A stretch of 64,000 nt of DNA from Bacillota bacterium (GTDB lineage Bacteria; Bacillota; Clostridia; Christensenellales; SZUA-584), in assembly GCA_023397655.1 (NCBI GenBank), contig JAEWTW010000043.1:93410-157409 (forward strand). Reading direction: 5' to 3'. Positions within the stretch are counted from its first letter, which is position 1. Each line of letters begins with the position of its first letter. The notes beneath the pieces were generated by a model, which was not told the origin of the DNA, made no database searches, and was given only the letters and a program-made list of their open reading frames with translations. This document shows, in pieces, positions 9,029 to 16,703 of the stretch. Both the position numbers and the translations under genes were made by a program.

Positions 9029-10006
9029 ATGAGCACTAATAGAAGTTTTTTTGACAGCTTTAAGCGGATCTGGTCCAAGTACAGCATCTTGTTTGTATTC
9101 GTCATACTGTTCCTGATCTGCACGCTGCTCACCAACGGTAAGTTTGCGGAATGGAAAAATGTTACTTCCATATTGAGGATCGCCTCTACAGTCGGCGTTA
9201 TCGCACTGGGCATGACATTTGTCATCATCTCGGGCGGCATCGACTTATCCAGCGGACCGGTGATGGCTACCGCGGGCGTTATCCTAGTTAAATTGCAGGG
9301 CGGTGGAACAAATCTGTTTTTGGCGATTCTGGCGTGTATCGCCGTCGCGGCAGCGTTTGGCTTCATCAACGGCATCATTACCACCAAGGTCAAGGTGCCG
9401 CCGTTCATCGTGACGCTTGCTGTCGGCATCATCGCACGCTCGATAACGATGTACCTGACCAAAGGCGCAACCATCACAGGCAATAACCAGGATACGTTCT
9501 TTAAGTCCATCGGCAACGGCAGTTTGGTCATCACTGAGAAGTTCGTCATTCCCACACCTTTCATCATCATGCTGGTCGTGGCCGCAATACTAACGATACT
9601 GCTCGTAAAGACCAAATTCGGAACGTTCGTATCAGCCGTTGGCTGCAACGATCTTGCTGCCAAATACTCCGGCATCAAAGTGGACAGAATTAAGGTTTGG
9701 ACATACATCATCGCCGGCATTTGCGTTGGCATCGCCGCTACGATTGAGATATCCAGAATGGTCTCCGTGTCAGGTACGAAAACCGGTGATGGCTACGAAT
9801 TTGACGCCATTACCGCGGTGCTGGTGGGCGGTACATCCCTCGCGGGCGGACGCGGCACCATCTACGGCACTGTCATCGGCGCCATCATACTGTATTTCGT
9901 GAACAACATGATGATACAGCTCGACGTATCCACCTATCTGACAGGCGCGATCAAGGGTATCGTCATCATGATCGCCGTGCTGCTTCAGGCACGTGATAAG
10001 AATTGA
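9029..10006 (+). CDS. Sugar ABC transporter permease (RbsC type)
   Basis: A 325-residue polytopic membrane protein of the BPD_transp_2 family. Seen: many hydrophobic segments, the SGGIDLSSGPVMATAGV motif (family: GGIDLSVG) and the C-terminal cytoplasmic loop VGGTSLAGGRGTIYGTVIGA, which is diagnostic of ribose-type permeases. An upstream in-frame TTG at 9014 overlaps the ribosome site GGGAGGA, so the ATG at 9029 is the real start. It is 19 bp after the ATPase. As the only permease in the operon it probably forms a homodimer. Confidence 0.93.
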   Translation: MSTNRSFFDSFKRIWSKYSILFVFVILFLICTLLTNGKFAEWKNVTSILRIASTVGVIALGMTFVIISGGIDLSSGPVMATAGVILVKLQGGGTNLFLAILACIAVAAAFGFINGIITTKVKVPPFIVTLAVGIIARSITMYLTKGATITGNNQDTFFKSIGNGSLVITEKFVIPTPFIIMLVVAAILTILLVKTKFGTFVSAVGCNDLAAKYSGIKVDRIKVWTYIIAGICVGIAATIEISRMVSVSGTKTGDGYEFDAITAVLVGGTSLAGGRGTIYGTVIGAIILYFVNNMMIQLDVSTYLTGAIKGIVIMIAVLLQARDKN

Positions 10007-10069
10007 GTTTCATAAACAAAAAAGATATGTTTATGAAGTAACCCATATACAATACAAGGAGGATGAAAA

Positions 10070-11095
10070 ATGAAGAAAGTTCTAATTAGCGCTCTCGCAC
10101 TTCTTCTGTGCTTCGCTCTGGTCGCTTGCGGCGCACCGAAGACTGAAGAACCCGCGGCTACTGAAGCGCCCGCTGAACAGCCTGCGGTTACCGAAGCGCC
10201 CGCTGAGCAGCCTGCTGAACAGCCCGCTGAAATGAAAAAGGTTGCTATCTCGCTGCCCCCTGCGGACAACGCATGGCAGGCCGCTCTGCTTGCTTCCGTT
10301 CAGGAAGCCATCGCGGGCGACACCGAGATCGAGTGGACTGTGAAGAACGCTGTTGACACAGCTGACCAGCAGAACATGCTTGCGACGTTCAAAGATGGCG
10401 GCTATGATGTGATTGCCTGCCTGCCTGGCGACGGCACGGCGCTGACGACGATCATGGAAGAAATCTTTGACGCCGGCATCCCGACGATCATCATCGACAG
10501 AAACATTGCGTCCGACAAGTACACCTCTTTCGTTGCGGAAGACAACTACTCCTGCGGCGTGATGGCGGCTGAGTACATCGGCAAGTTCTTTGAAGGCCAG
10601 GAAGACATCAAACTCGTCAACCTGAGAAGCTACACCGGTATCCCGATCGACCTGTCCAGATATCAGGGCTTTGCGGACACCATCAAGAACTATCCCAACA
10701 TCGAGATCATTGGCGAAGCTGATGGCGAATTCAACAGCACCGCGGGCTTCAACGCTATGTCCGACCTGTTGGCAGCTAACGACAAAATCGACGTAGTGTT
10801 CACGCATGACGACGAAGCCACGACGGGCGCCATGACTGCCATCGAGCAGCAGGGCCGTACCGACATCAAACTGATCACGGGCATGGGCGGCACAGTGACT
10901 GCTTTGAATGAAATCAAAGCTGACAACACCATCCACAAAGCCACCTCTTCCTACTTCCCGAGAATCGGTGCACATGCCGTTGAGCTCATCAGAGAGTTCC
11001 TTGCAACCGGCAACATCGATAAGGACAACGTGGCAGATTCCACGCTGATCACAAAAGACAATGTTGATCAGTTCATGGATTGGGCATATCAATAA
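10070..11095 (+). CDS. Sugar ABC transporter substrate-binding lipoprotein (RbsB type)
   Basis: A 341-residue secreted lipoprotein. Seen: signal peptide with lipobox LVAC (cysteine 20), then a linker of about 35 residues rich in EAPAEQPA repeats that tethers the domain to the membrane, and a Peripla_BP_4 fold starting at KKVAISLPPADNAWQ. ISLPPADNAW, VIACLPGDGTALTTI and IIIDRNIASDKYT are typical ligand-pocket strands. Strong AAGGAGG before the ATG suggests high expression. It is the last gene of the operon and is followed by a strong terminator. The sugar bound is not known. Confidence 0.93.
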   Translation: MKKVLISALALLLCFALVACGAPKTEEPAATEAPAEQPAVTEAPAEQPAEQPAEMKKVAISLPPADNAWQAALLASVQEAIAGDTEIEWTVKNAVDTADQQNMLATFKDGGYDVIACLPGDGTALTTIMEEIFDAGIPTIIIDRNIASDKYTSFVAEDNYSCGVMAAEYIGKFFEGQEDIKLVNLRSYTGIPIDLSRYQGFADTIKNYPNIEIIGEADGEFNSTAGFNAMSDLLAANDKIDVVFTHDDEATTGAMTAIEQQGRTDIKLITGMGGTVTALNEIKADNTIHKATSSYFPRIGAHAVELIREFLATGNIDKDNVADSTLITKDNVDQFMDWAYQ

Positions 11096-11111
11096 GCCTA
11101 AGCTAAAAGTG

Positions 11112-11144
11112 AAAGGCCTTCGGCATAGCCGAAGGCCTTTTTTT
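11112..11144 (+). terminator. Rho-independent terminator of the deoC-ABC operon
   Basis: A 13-bp perfect stem (11112-11124 with 11128-11140), a 3-base loop ATA, and a T tract to 11144. It begins 17 bp after the stop of the substrate-binding protein. Confidence 0.93.
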
Positions 11145-11230
11145 GTTTGTTCCTCAATAATTATAGTCTATCCAGTAGCCAGCGCCAATTGAGCTTGGCT
11201 GACATACTGAGGGGTGCATACTTTAGAATA

Positions 11231-11261
11231 CAAAAAGAACAGGTCACATCAGTGCACCTGT
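11231..11261 (-). terminator. Rho-independent terminator of the Gfo/Idh gene
   Basis: Read on the minus strand, ACAGGT(G)CAC pairs with GTGACCTGT (11239-11261) and is followed by TTCTTTTTG. It lies about 18 bp past the stop of the 11279 gene and faces the terminator of the converging operon. Confidence 0.8.
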
Positions 11262-11278
11262 CCTTTTAAAATAGCTGG

Positions 11279-12454
11279 TTATTTTATTTCGTCGATCGTC
11301 ACGCGGCGTTGTTCCTTGCTTGAAAGAATCGCCGCCTGCACAAACCGGATGATGTTGGCTCCATCCTCGAAGTCAGGCTTCAGCGGCAATCCCTTACCGG
11401 CTATCGCCTGCAGGAAATCATAGAAGCCGTTGACGAACGTATGCTCATAACCGATGATGTGACCACCTGGCCACCAGGCCGATACGTATGGATGCACGCC
11501 CTCAGTGCACAGAATGCGGCGGAACCCCTGCTCAGCCTGCGGCTGTGTATAGTCGAGGAACCACAGCTCGTTCATGTTCTCAAAGTTGAACTTCAGCGCA
11601 CCTTTGGAGCCATAAACCTCGAAGTCGTTATGGTTCTTGCGGCCCGAGGCAAAGCGTGAGCTCTGGATGCTGCCCAACGCACCGTTTTCAAACTCAACGA
11701 TCGCAAAGGACGCGTCGTCCACATCCACTGGCGCTTTTTTAGTGGCTTCCGTCTTAGAGCCCGCCGAGAAAGTGGCAGCGCCTGCACCCGGCAGCGGACG
11801 TTCAGTCACAAATGTCTTGTTGACCGCAGTCACTGCGCTGGCTTCACCGATAATGAACCGCGCCAGATCATAGGCATGGCTGGACAGGTCGTACAACGGA
11901 CCGCCGCCCGCGTATTTGCTTTGCAAATGCCAGGTCAGCGGGAAATCGGGATCGATGATCCAATCCTGCAGATAGTTTCCGATCCAATGGAATATCGTGC
12001 CCAGACGGCCTTCCTCTACCAGCTGCTTCGCGTAGGCGACAGCCGGTACACGGCGGTAATTGTGATTGAGATAAGTCACCACGCCCGCCTTTTTTGCAGC
12101 TGCGTCCATCGCGATGCAATCCTGATACGTCAGCGCGCACGGCTTTTCGCAGACGATGTGCTTGCCTGCCTCAGCGGCTGCCACTGCCATCTCCATGTGC
12201 TCAAACGTGGGAGCGCCGATATCGACGATATCGATATCTGGGCGTTTCACTGTTGCCCGCCAGTCGTAACTGACCTCCTCATAGCCCCATCTCTGGGCAA
12301 ACGCTTCGAGCGGCGTGCTCTTGCCGACGATGACCTTCAAATTGACATCGTAGTCGGTATCGAAGAATTTATTGACCTTCAGCCATGCATTGCTGTGGGC
12401 TTTTCCCATGAAGCCCCCGCCGATCATGGCGACATTGAGCGTTTTCTTAGCCAT
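11279..12454 (-). CDS. Gfo/Idh/MocA-family NAD(P)-dependent oxidoreductase
   Basis: A 391-residue dehydrogenase. Seen: the Rossmann dinucleotide motif AMIGGGFMGKAHSNAW, the family's catalytic CEKPCALT, and a C-terminal alpha/beta domain with YDLSSHAYDLARFIIGE, in which the histidine is a usual active-site residue. Family members oxidise sugars, inositols and related polyols or reduce keto sugars. GGGAGG lies before the ATG. It is the second gene of a two-gene operon with the isomerase at 12470-13330, 15 bp apart, a common pairing in inositol-like and keto-sugar pathways. Confidence 0.9.
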   Translation of the reverse strand: MAKKTLNVAMIGGGFMGKAHSNAWLKVNKFFDTDYDVNLKVIVGKSTPLEAFAQRWGYEEVSYDWRATVKRPDIDIVDIGAPTFEHMEMAVAAAEAGKHIVCEKPCALTYQDCIAMDAAAKKAGVVTYLNHNYRRVPAVAYAKQLVEEGRLGTIFHWIGNYLQDWIIDPDFPLTWHLQSKYAGGGPLYDLSSHAYDLARFIIGEASAVTAVNKTFVTERPLPGAGAATFSAGSKTEATKKAPVDVDDASFAIVEFENGALGSIQSSRFASGRKNHNDFEVYGSKGALKFNFENMNELWFLDYTQPQAEQGFRRILCTEGVHPYVSAWWPGGHIIGYEHTFVNGFYDFLQAIAGKGLPLKPDFEDGANIIRFVQAAILSSKEQRRVTIDEIK

Positions 12455-12469
12455 AACAGACCTCCCGGA

Positions 12470-13330
12470 TTATTTAAACGCAGCGCCGATCTTCTTCAAG
12501 TTCTTGACGCTGATCGCAATCGCTTCTTCTTCCATGCCCAGCCACTCCGGCGCGGGCGCGTCGATCTCCACCGCCAAAAAGCCGGTGTATCCCGCTTTGC
12601 TCAGCAGCTCGGCCAGCTTGTAGTTATCGATCAGGCCAAAGCCCACCGGCACGCCGCAGAAGAAATACCAGTCTGTCGGCCTTGCGGTCGGGTGCATTTT
12701 GAGGTCTTTAATGTGCGTGGAGAACACGTAAGGAGCCAGCTTTTCCATGCCCGCGATCGGATCATCCAACAGTCGCAGGAAGTTGCCGGTATCAAAGTTA
12801 ATGCCGAAATTCTTGGACCCCACCGCTTCGATCATTTCCAGCATCTCGTCCGCTGTGTAGTCGATATGGTTCTCGGTGGCCAGACGCACACCGTTATCCT
12901 CGGCGATCTTGACAGCTTCCTTATACATCGGTACGAGCCGAGCGATATGGTCGCGGTGGTTTTCATGCCGCCAGTCGAACGCGGAACCGGTGATGCGCAT
13001 CACGTCGGTGCCCAGCAGCCGGGTCTTATATATCAGGCTCTTCATCTCCTCAAACGCCGCCGGATTGAGGCCGCGCTCCAGACCATTGGGATGGCCCCAT
13101 GCAAACACTGTGTCGAATCCGTAAGCCTTGATCTTAGCGCCGAGATCCTTTAAATAAGCATCATCCAGGCTGGGCAGAAAGCACGTCTCCAGCGATACGC
13201 CGTCGACATCCAGACGCTTCGCCAGATCGAGAAAATCATCCACTGTTTTCAGCTGCTCCGGCTTCTCCTGAAAGTCGTAGACTTCGCCAAACATTCTGTG
13301 ATAACAATAACTGTCGATACCGATCTTCAT
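12470..13330 (-). CDS. Sugar phosphate isomerase/epimerase
   Basis: A 286-residue TIM-barrel protein of the xylose-isomerase-like family. Seen: MKIGIDSYCYHR start, VSLETCF, TENHIDYTADEMLEMI, FGINFDTGNFLRL and FSTHIKDLK, which hold the glutamate, aspartate and histidine metal ligands, and a final FLAVEIDAP. The start at 13330 is set by GGAGGAGTTTG; an ATG at 13348 has no ribosome site. First gene of an operon with the Gfo/Idh enzyme, driven by the promoter at 13491-13519. It resembles, but is not a close copy of, the isomerase at the left edge of the window. Confidence 0.88.
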   Translation of the reverse strand: MKIGIDSYCYHRMFGEVYDFQEKPEQLKTVDDFLDLAKRLDVDGVSLETCFLPSLDDAYLKDLGAKIKAYGFDTVFAWGHPNGLERGLNPAAFEEMKSLIYKTRLLGTDVMRITGSAFDWRHENHRDHIARLVPMYKEAVKIAEDNGVRLATENHIDYTADEMLEMIEAVGSKNFGINFDTGNFLRLLDDPIAGMEKLAPYVFSTHIKDLKMHPTARPTDWYFFCGVPVGFGLIDNYKLAELLSKAGYTGFLAVEIDAPAPEWLGMEEEAIAISVKNLKKIGAAFK

Positions 13331-13422
13331 ACAAACTCCTCCGTTCATTTTGTTTTAGTATGTCCTTGTTCCATCGGTTCCAAGTAGCCGTTTTCCGATC
13401 GTGCCAGATGGGGCCGCTTTTC

Positions 13423-13441
13423 ATGACATGTAAATGACATG
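13423..13441. repeat. Direct repeat ATGACATG in the isomerase leader
   Basis: ATGACATG occurs at 13423-13430 and 13434-13441, exactly one helical turn (11 bp) apart, downstream of the promoter at 13491-13519 on the minus strand. It could be an operator; no regulator is linked to it. Confidence 0.4.
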
Positions 13442-13490
13442 GGTTGTTAAAGTGCTTGATAAAAAAACTTTTTAACGTATCAATAAATTG

Positions 13491-13519
13491 AATATATCAA
13501 AATTAAGGGAATACGTCAA
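13491..13519 (-). promoter_or_regulatory. Sigma-A promoter of the isomerase-Gfo/Idh operon
   Basis: Read on the minus strand: TTGACG (13514-13519), a 17-base spacer and TATATT (13491-13496). It lies about 160 bp upstream of the isomerase start, leaving a long leader. Confidence 0.7.
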
Positions 13520-13540
13520 TATGAAAATGAATAACAATTT

Positions 13541-13585
13541 TCGATAACAAACGATATTCAAACAGACGAGTTCGATAACACTCGA
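13541..13585. repeat. Paired TCGATAACA-type repeats upstream of the -35 box
   Basis: TCGATAACAAACGA (13541-13554) and TCGATAACACTCGA (13572-13585) match at 12 of 14 positions, are 31 bp apart (three helical turns) and lie directly upstream of the minus-strand promoter. The second copy sits in an inverted repeat CGAGT/ACTCG. The placement fits an activator or repressor binding pair. Confidence 0.45.
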
Positions 13586-13657
13586 CAATGATTGCCAGCA
13601 GTAGCTCCTCTGTTCAGCATGCAACTCATCGTCATATTTTACCGTTCAAACTGATGC

Positions 13658-13696
13658 AAAAAAGGCTGCGGCAGGAGTCTATCCAATCACGCAGCC
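13658..13696 (-). terminator. Rho-independent terminator of the SDR-to-kinase operon
   Basis: On the minus strand GGCTGCG pairs with CGCAGCC (13690-13696 and 13664-13670) and is followed by six T residues, 16 bp after the kinase stop. The 19-base loop is longer than usual. Confidence 0.75.
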
Positions 13697-13711
13697 GTCA
13701 AGCTTCATTGA

Positions 13712-14740
13712 CTATCTTTGTATACGCCCCGTGCCATCACCAGTGACCAGTCTCTCGACTTCCTTCACACTCACGCGGTTAAAGTCTCCCGGTATCGCAT
13801 GCTTGAGGCAGCTGGCGCCCACTGCGAACTCCAGCGCTTTCACCTCATCCTGATATGCCATGAGGCCATATATCAGCCCGGCGGCAAACGCGTCACCACC
13901 GCCCACGCGGTCCACGATGTCCGTGATGCTGTATGTTCGGCTGACCGCGAAGCCGTTCCGCCCGTTCAGGCAGGCGGTCCACTCGTTGTGGTCCGCACAC
14001 CGGCTCTCACGCAGCGTTACAGCCACTGCCGACACACCCGGAAACCTGCGCTTTATCTCATCCGTCAGTACGCGATAAGCGTCCCTGTCAAGCGAGCCGC
14101 ACGTCACATCAGCCTTGGCCTCGATGCCCAGCGCCTTCTGGCAGTCCTCCTCGTTGGCGATCACGACGTCCGTATACCGGACCAGCTCCGTCATCACCTC
14201 TTGCGCCGTCTTGCCGTATTTCCACAGCTTGGCGCGGTAGTTGAGGTCGCACGACACCATCAGTCCGAGCAGCTTTGCGGCCTTCGCCGCCTCCAGTGCG
14301 GTTTCCGCCGCTGAAGCGCTCAGTGCGGGCGTAATGCCCGTCACATGGAACCATGACGCGCCTTCAAACACGCGCGCCCATTCGATGCTGCCCGGCTGCA
14401 CCTGTGATATGGAAGAGAACTCACGGTCGTACACCACGCTGGACGGCCTTTGATTGGCGCCCGCCTCCAGATAGTAGATACCCAACCGCCCGCCGCCAAA
14501 CGCGATGTGCGACACGTCCACGCCGAACCCGCGCAGCTCTCGCACACACGCCTTCGCGATATCGTTATCCGGCAGCGCCGTCACAAATGCGGCATCCAGC
14601 CCGAAGTTCGCGAGCGATACCGCCACATTGGCTTCGCCGCCGCCAAAAGTCGCCTCGAATGCGGGAGATTGGAAGAACCGCTCGTGCCCCGGCGCTTTCA
14701 GCCGCAGCATGATCTCCCCGAACGTCACCACTCTTGCCAT
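13712..14740 (-). CDS. PfkB-family sugar kinase, 2-keto-3-deoxygluconate kinase-like
   Basis: A 342-residue ribokinase-fold kinase. Seen: N-terminal VVTFGEIMLRLKAPG, FGGGEANVAVSLANFG (both typical of KdgK-type enzymes), and the C-terminal anion-hole and base motif DRVGGGDAFAAGLIYG with the catalytic aspartate. KdgK phosphorylates 2-keto-3-deoxygluconate; relatives act on other keto-deoxy acids or fructose. It is the last gene of the minus-strand operon and begins 1 bp after the hydrolase stop, with GGGAG upstream. No KDPG aldolase lies in the window. Confidence 0.85.
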   Translation of the reverse strand: MARVVTFGEIMLRLKAPGHERFFQSPAFEATFGGGEANVAVSLANFGLDAAFVTALPDNDIAKACVRELRGFGVDVSHIAFGGGRLGIYYLEAGANQRPSSVVYDREFSSISQVQPGSIEWARVFEGASWFHVTGITPALSASAAETALEAAKAAKLLGLMVSCDLNYRAKLWKYGKTAQEVMTELVRYTDVVIANEEDCQKALGIEAKADVTCGSLDRDAYRVLTDEIKRRFPGVSAVAVTLRESRCADHNEWTACLNGRNGFAVSRTYSITDIVDRVGGGDAFAAGLIYGLMAYQDEVKALEFAVGASCLKHAIPGDFNRVSVKEVERLVTGDGTGRIQR

Positions 14741-14741
14741 G

Positions 14742-15356
14742 TCAGGCTCCCTTGAACATATCGATGATGTTGTTTGAGTCCAGCACCGCGCCGTACTTCA
14801 TATTGATATTCTTCAGCGCTGCGTCGTGCAGCTCCTTGTCGAACGACGACACCGCGTCACCTGCCACGATGACGTTGATGCGGTTGTGGAACGCCTCGTG
14901 TACCGTATCCTCAATGCATATCTGTGTCACCGTCCCCGTCACAATGATGGTGTCCCGATCGATGCTGTACAGCACGTCCAGCAAATTTGTGTTGCGGAAC
15001 GACGAGTAGCCGTACTTCTCGACGATGTAATCGCCCTCCACAGGATAGAGCTCAGCGATCACATCGGTGCAGTCCAGCTCCTTGTCCACGTCGGGGTAAT
15101 ACCGCTTAAAGCCGCGTACGCAGGCGTTCACCGCCTCGATCTGCGGGCTCCAGTTCCACAGCAGCGTCCGCTTCGGTCCCGCCATGAACTTGGTGTATAT
15201 CACCGGCATATCGTTCTCGCGCGCAAACGCGATCAGTTTCTGGTTGGCTTCAATGGTGCCGCGCGTGTCGGGGACCTCCATGCCAGCCCCCACCCGCACG
15301 AAATCGTTCTGCAGGTCCACGATCAGCAATGCCGTTTTGTCGATGCTGTAATTCAT
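14742..15356 (-). CDS. Isochorismatase-family cysteine hydrolase
   Basis: A 204-residue cytosolic hydrolase of the nicotinamidase/isochorismatase family. The catalytic triad is visible: D14 in LLIVDLQNDF, K114 in VEKYGYSSF and C147 in TGTVTQICIED. Members hydrolyse amides, carbamates or vinyl ethers. Strong AAGGAGG precedes the ATG. In this operon it sits between a flavin oxidoreductase and a keto-deoxy sugar kinase, which suggests it releases an amide or carbamate group from a pathway intermediate; that is inference. Confidence 0.87.
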   Translation of the reverse strand: MNYSIDKTALLIVDLQNDFVRVGAGMEVPDTRGTIEANQKLIAFARENDMPVIYTKFMAGPKRTLLWNWSPQIEAVNACVRGFKRYYPDVDKELDCTDVIAELYPVEGDYIVEKYGYSSFRNTNLLDVLYSIDRDTIIVTGTVTQICIEDTVHEAFHNRINVIVAGDAVSSFDKELHDAALKNINMKYGAVLDSNNIIDMFKGA

Positions 15357-15368
15357 ACCCGTTCCTCC

Positions 15369-16682
15369 TTAAGCGTTATTCTTAATGTGCTGCTGGTACA
15401 GCTTAGCATACGTTTTGTCCCGCACCACGCAGCCGGACGGCAGCATGCTGCGCATCAGCTCCACGCATTTGGTACACGTGATGCAGGTTTTATTGGACGC
15501 GATCCCCTGCGCGCCCAGTATGTCGTTGGCGAAATTCGGGTTGGCGAACGCCTGCCGCCCAAACCCGATGAAATCGGCGTGTCCATGCTCCAGCGCATAC
15601 GCCCCCGCCTGCACGGCGAAGCTTTTGAGCCAGCTGTAGCCCGCGCCGATGAACGCCATCTCGGGCACCATTGCCTTCGCTTCCGCCGTCAGCGTCAGCA
15701 GCCGCTCCACGCCCTTCACCGGCGGCTCGGGCGGTGCATACGGCCCGTTGTCGAACGGCCTGTTCACGTGCGGTATCAGATACGGATTGCCCACCGTTAC
15801 GGCGCAGATACGTACACCAAGACCGTACAGCTCACGCAGCAGTTGTGCGGGTTCCGTCAGATCCGGTTGCCCATCCGCTCCCACGCCGAAGCCATATTGC
15901 GGCTCCATCGCATCACACAGGCTGAGGCGGTTGGTCAGCGTGATGCGCGAATCCACCGCCTGCCGTACCTTTTCCGCCGCGTTTTTGATGAACCTTGTGC
16001 GCCCCGCGTAATCTCCGCCGTATTTGCCCTCACGGGTGTGTGCCCCCAGCAGCTCGCCCAGCAAATAGCCATGGCTCGCCTTTATGTCCACGCCATCGAA
16101 ACCGGCGGCTTGCGCCAGCCGCGCCGTTTCCGCAAACTTATCCTCCAGCGCCTCCAGCGCCTCGTCGGTCACCGGCTTATAGTCCGGCGAAATGTTAAAC
16201 TTTTTGTCCAGCACCGGGTTGTGCGCCGCCATCACGGGCGCGGGTATGCCGCCGGGCTTGCTGTACCGCCCCGAGTGCGTCAGCTGCATGATCATCATCG
16301 GCGCATGCCCGTTGTGCCGCACCGCTTCCTCCCGGACCTCGTCCGTCAGCTTTTTGAACGCGTCCACGTTCCCTTTATGCAAATGAAGCTGATGCATGGA
16401 CGCGCGGCCTTCCGCCGCTGCCGATATCGCTTCAAACCAGATGATACCCGCGCCGCCTTTGCCGAAGTTCAGATACCGCCGCTGCGTCAGCTCGCCCGGC
16501 GAACCGTCCTCCTGCGCATCCGCCCCTTCCATCGGCAGCACGGCCAGCGAGTTGCTCACCGTAAAGCCGTTGATCACATGGTTCTTCCTATATACATTCG
16601 CGTTTTCAGAGAATCCAATACGGACGTTCTCATCATGACAATACTGCGTCATCTCTTCCAATGTCTTAAACTTGTTTTTCAT
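15369..16682 (-). CDS. NADH:flavin oxidoreductase, Old Yellow Enzyme family
   Basis: A 437-residue FMN barrel. Seen: QLTHSGRYSKPGG, AAGFDGVDIKASHGYLLGELL, and a C-terminal CITCTKC followed by cysteine 11 residues on (C-X2-C-X2-C-X11-C), the same spacing as in the enzyme at 770-2011. The iron-sulfur cluster is inferred from spacing. The start at 16682 has GAGG upstream; the ATG at 16703 abuts the upstream stop codon and has no clear site. It is translationally close to the FAD flavoprotein upstream, a likely functional partner. Confidence 0.86.
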   Translation of the reverse strand: MKNKFKTLEEMTQYCHDENVRIGFSENANVYRKNHVINGFTVSNSLAVLPMEGADAQEDGSPGELTQRRYLNFGKGGAGIIWFEAISAAAEGRASMHQLHLHKGNVDAFKKLTDEVREEAVRHNGHAPMMIMQLTHSGRYSKPGGIPAPVMAAHNPVLDKKFNISPDYKPVTDEALEALEDKFAETARLAQAAGFDGVDIKASHGYLLGELLGAHTREGKYGGDYAGRTRFIKNAAEKVRQAVDSRITLTNRLSLCDAMEPQYGFGVGADGQPDLTEPAQLLRELYGLGVRICAVTVGNPYLIPHVNRPFDNGPYAPPEPPVKGVERLLTLTAEAKAMVPEMAFIGAGYSWLKSFAVQAGAYALEHGHADFIGFGRQAFANPNFANDILGAQGIASNKTCITCTKCVELMRSMLPSGCVVRDKTYAKLYQQHIKNNA

Positions 16683-16703
16683 TGCATCCTCACTCGCTGT
16701 CAT

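Noticed and set aside
10150..10230. Short tandem repeat resembling a CRISPR or minisatellite
   Set aside because: It encodes the EAPAEQPA linker of the lipoprotein. No CRISPR array with regular repeats and spacers was seen anywhere in the window.
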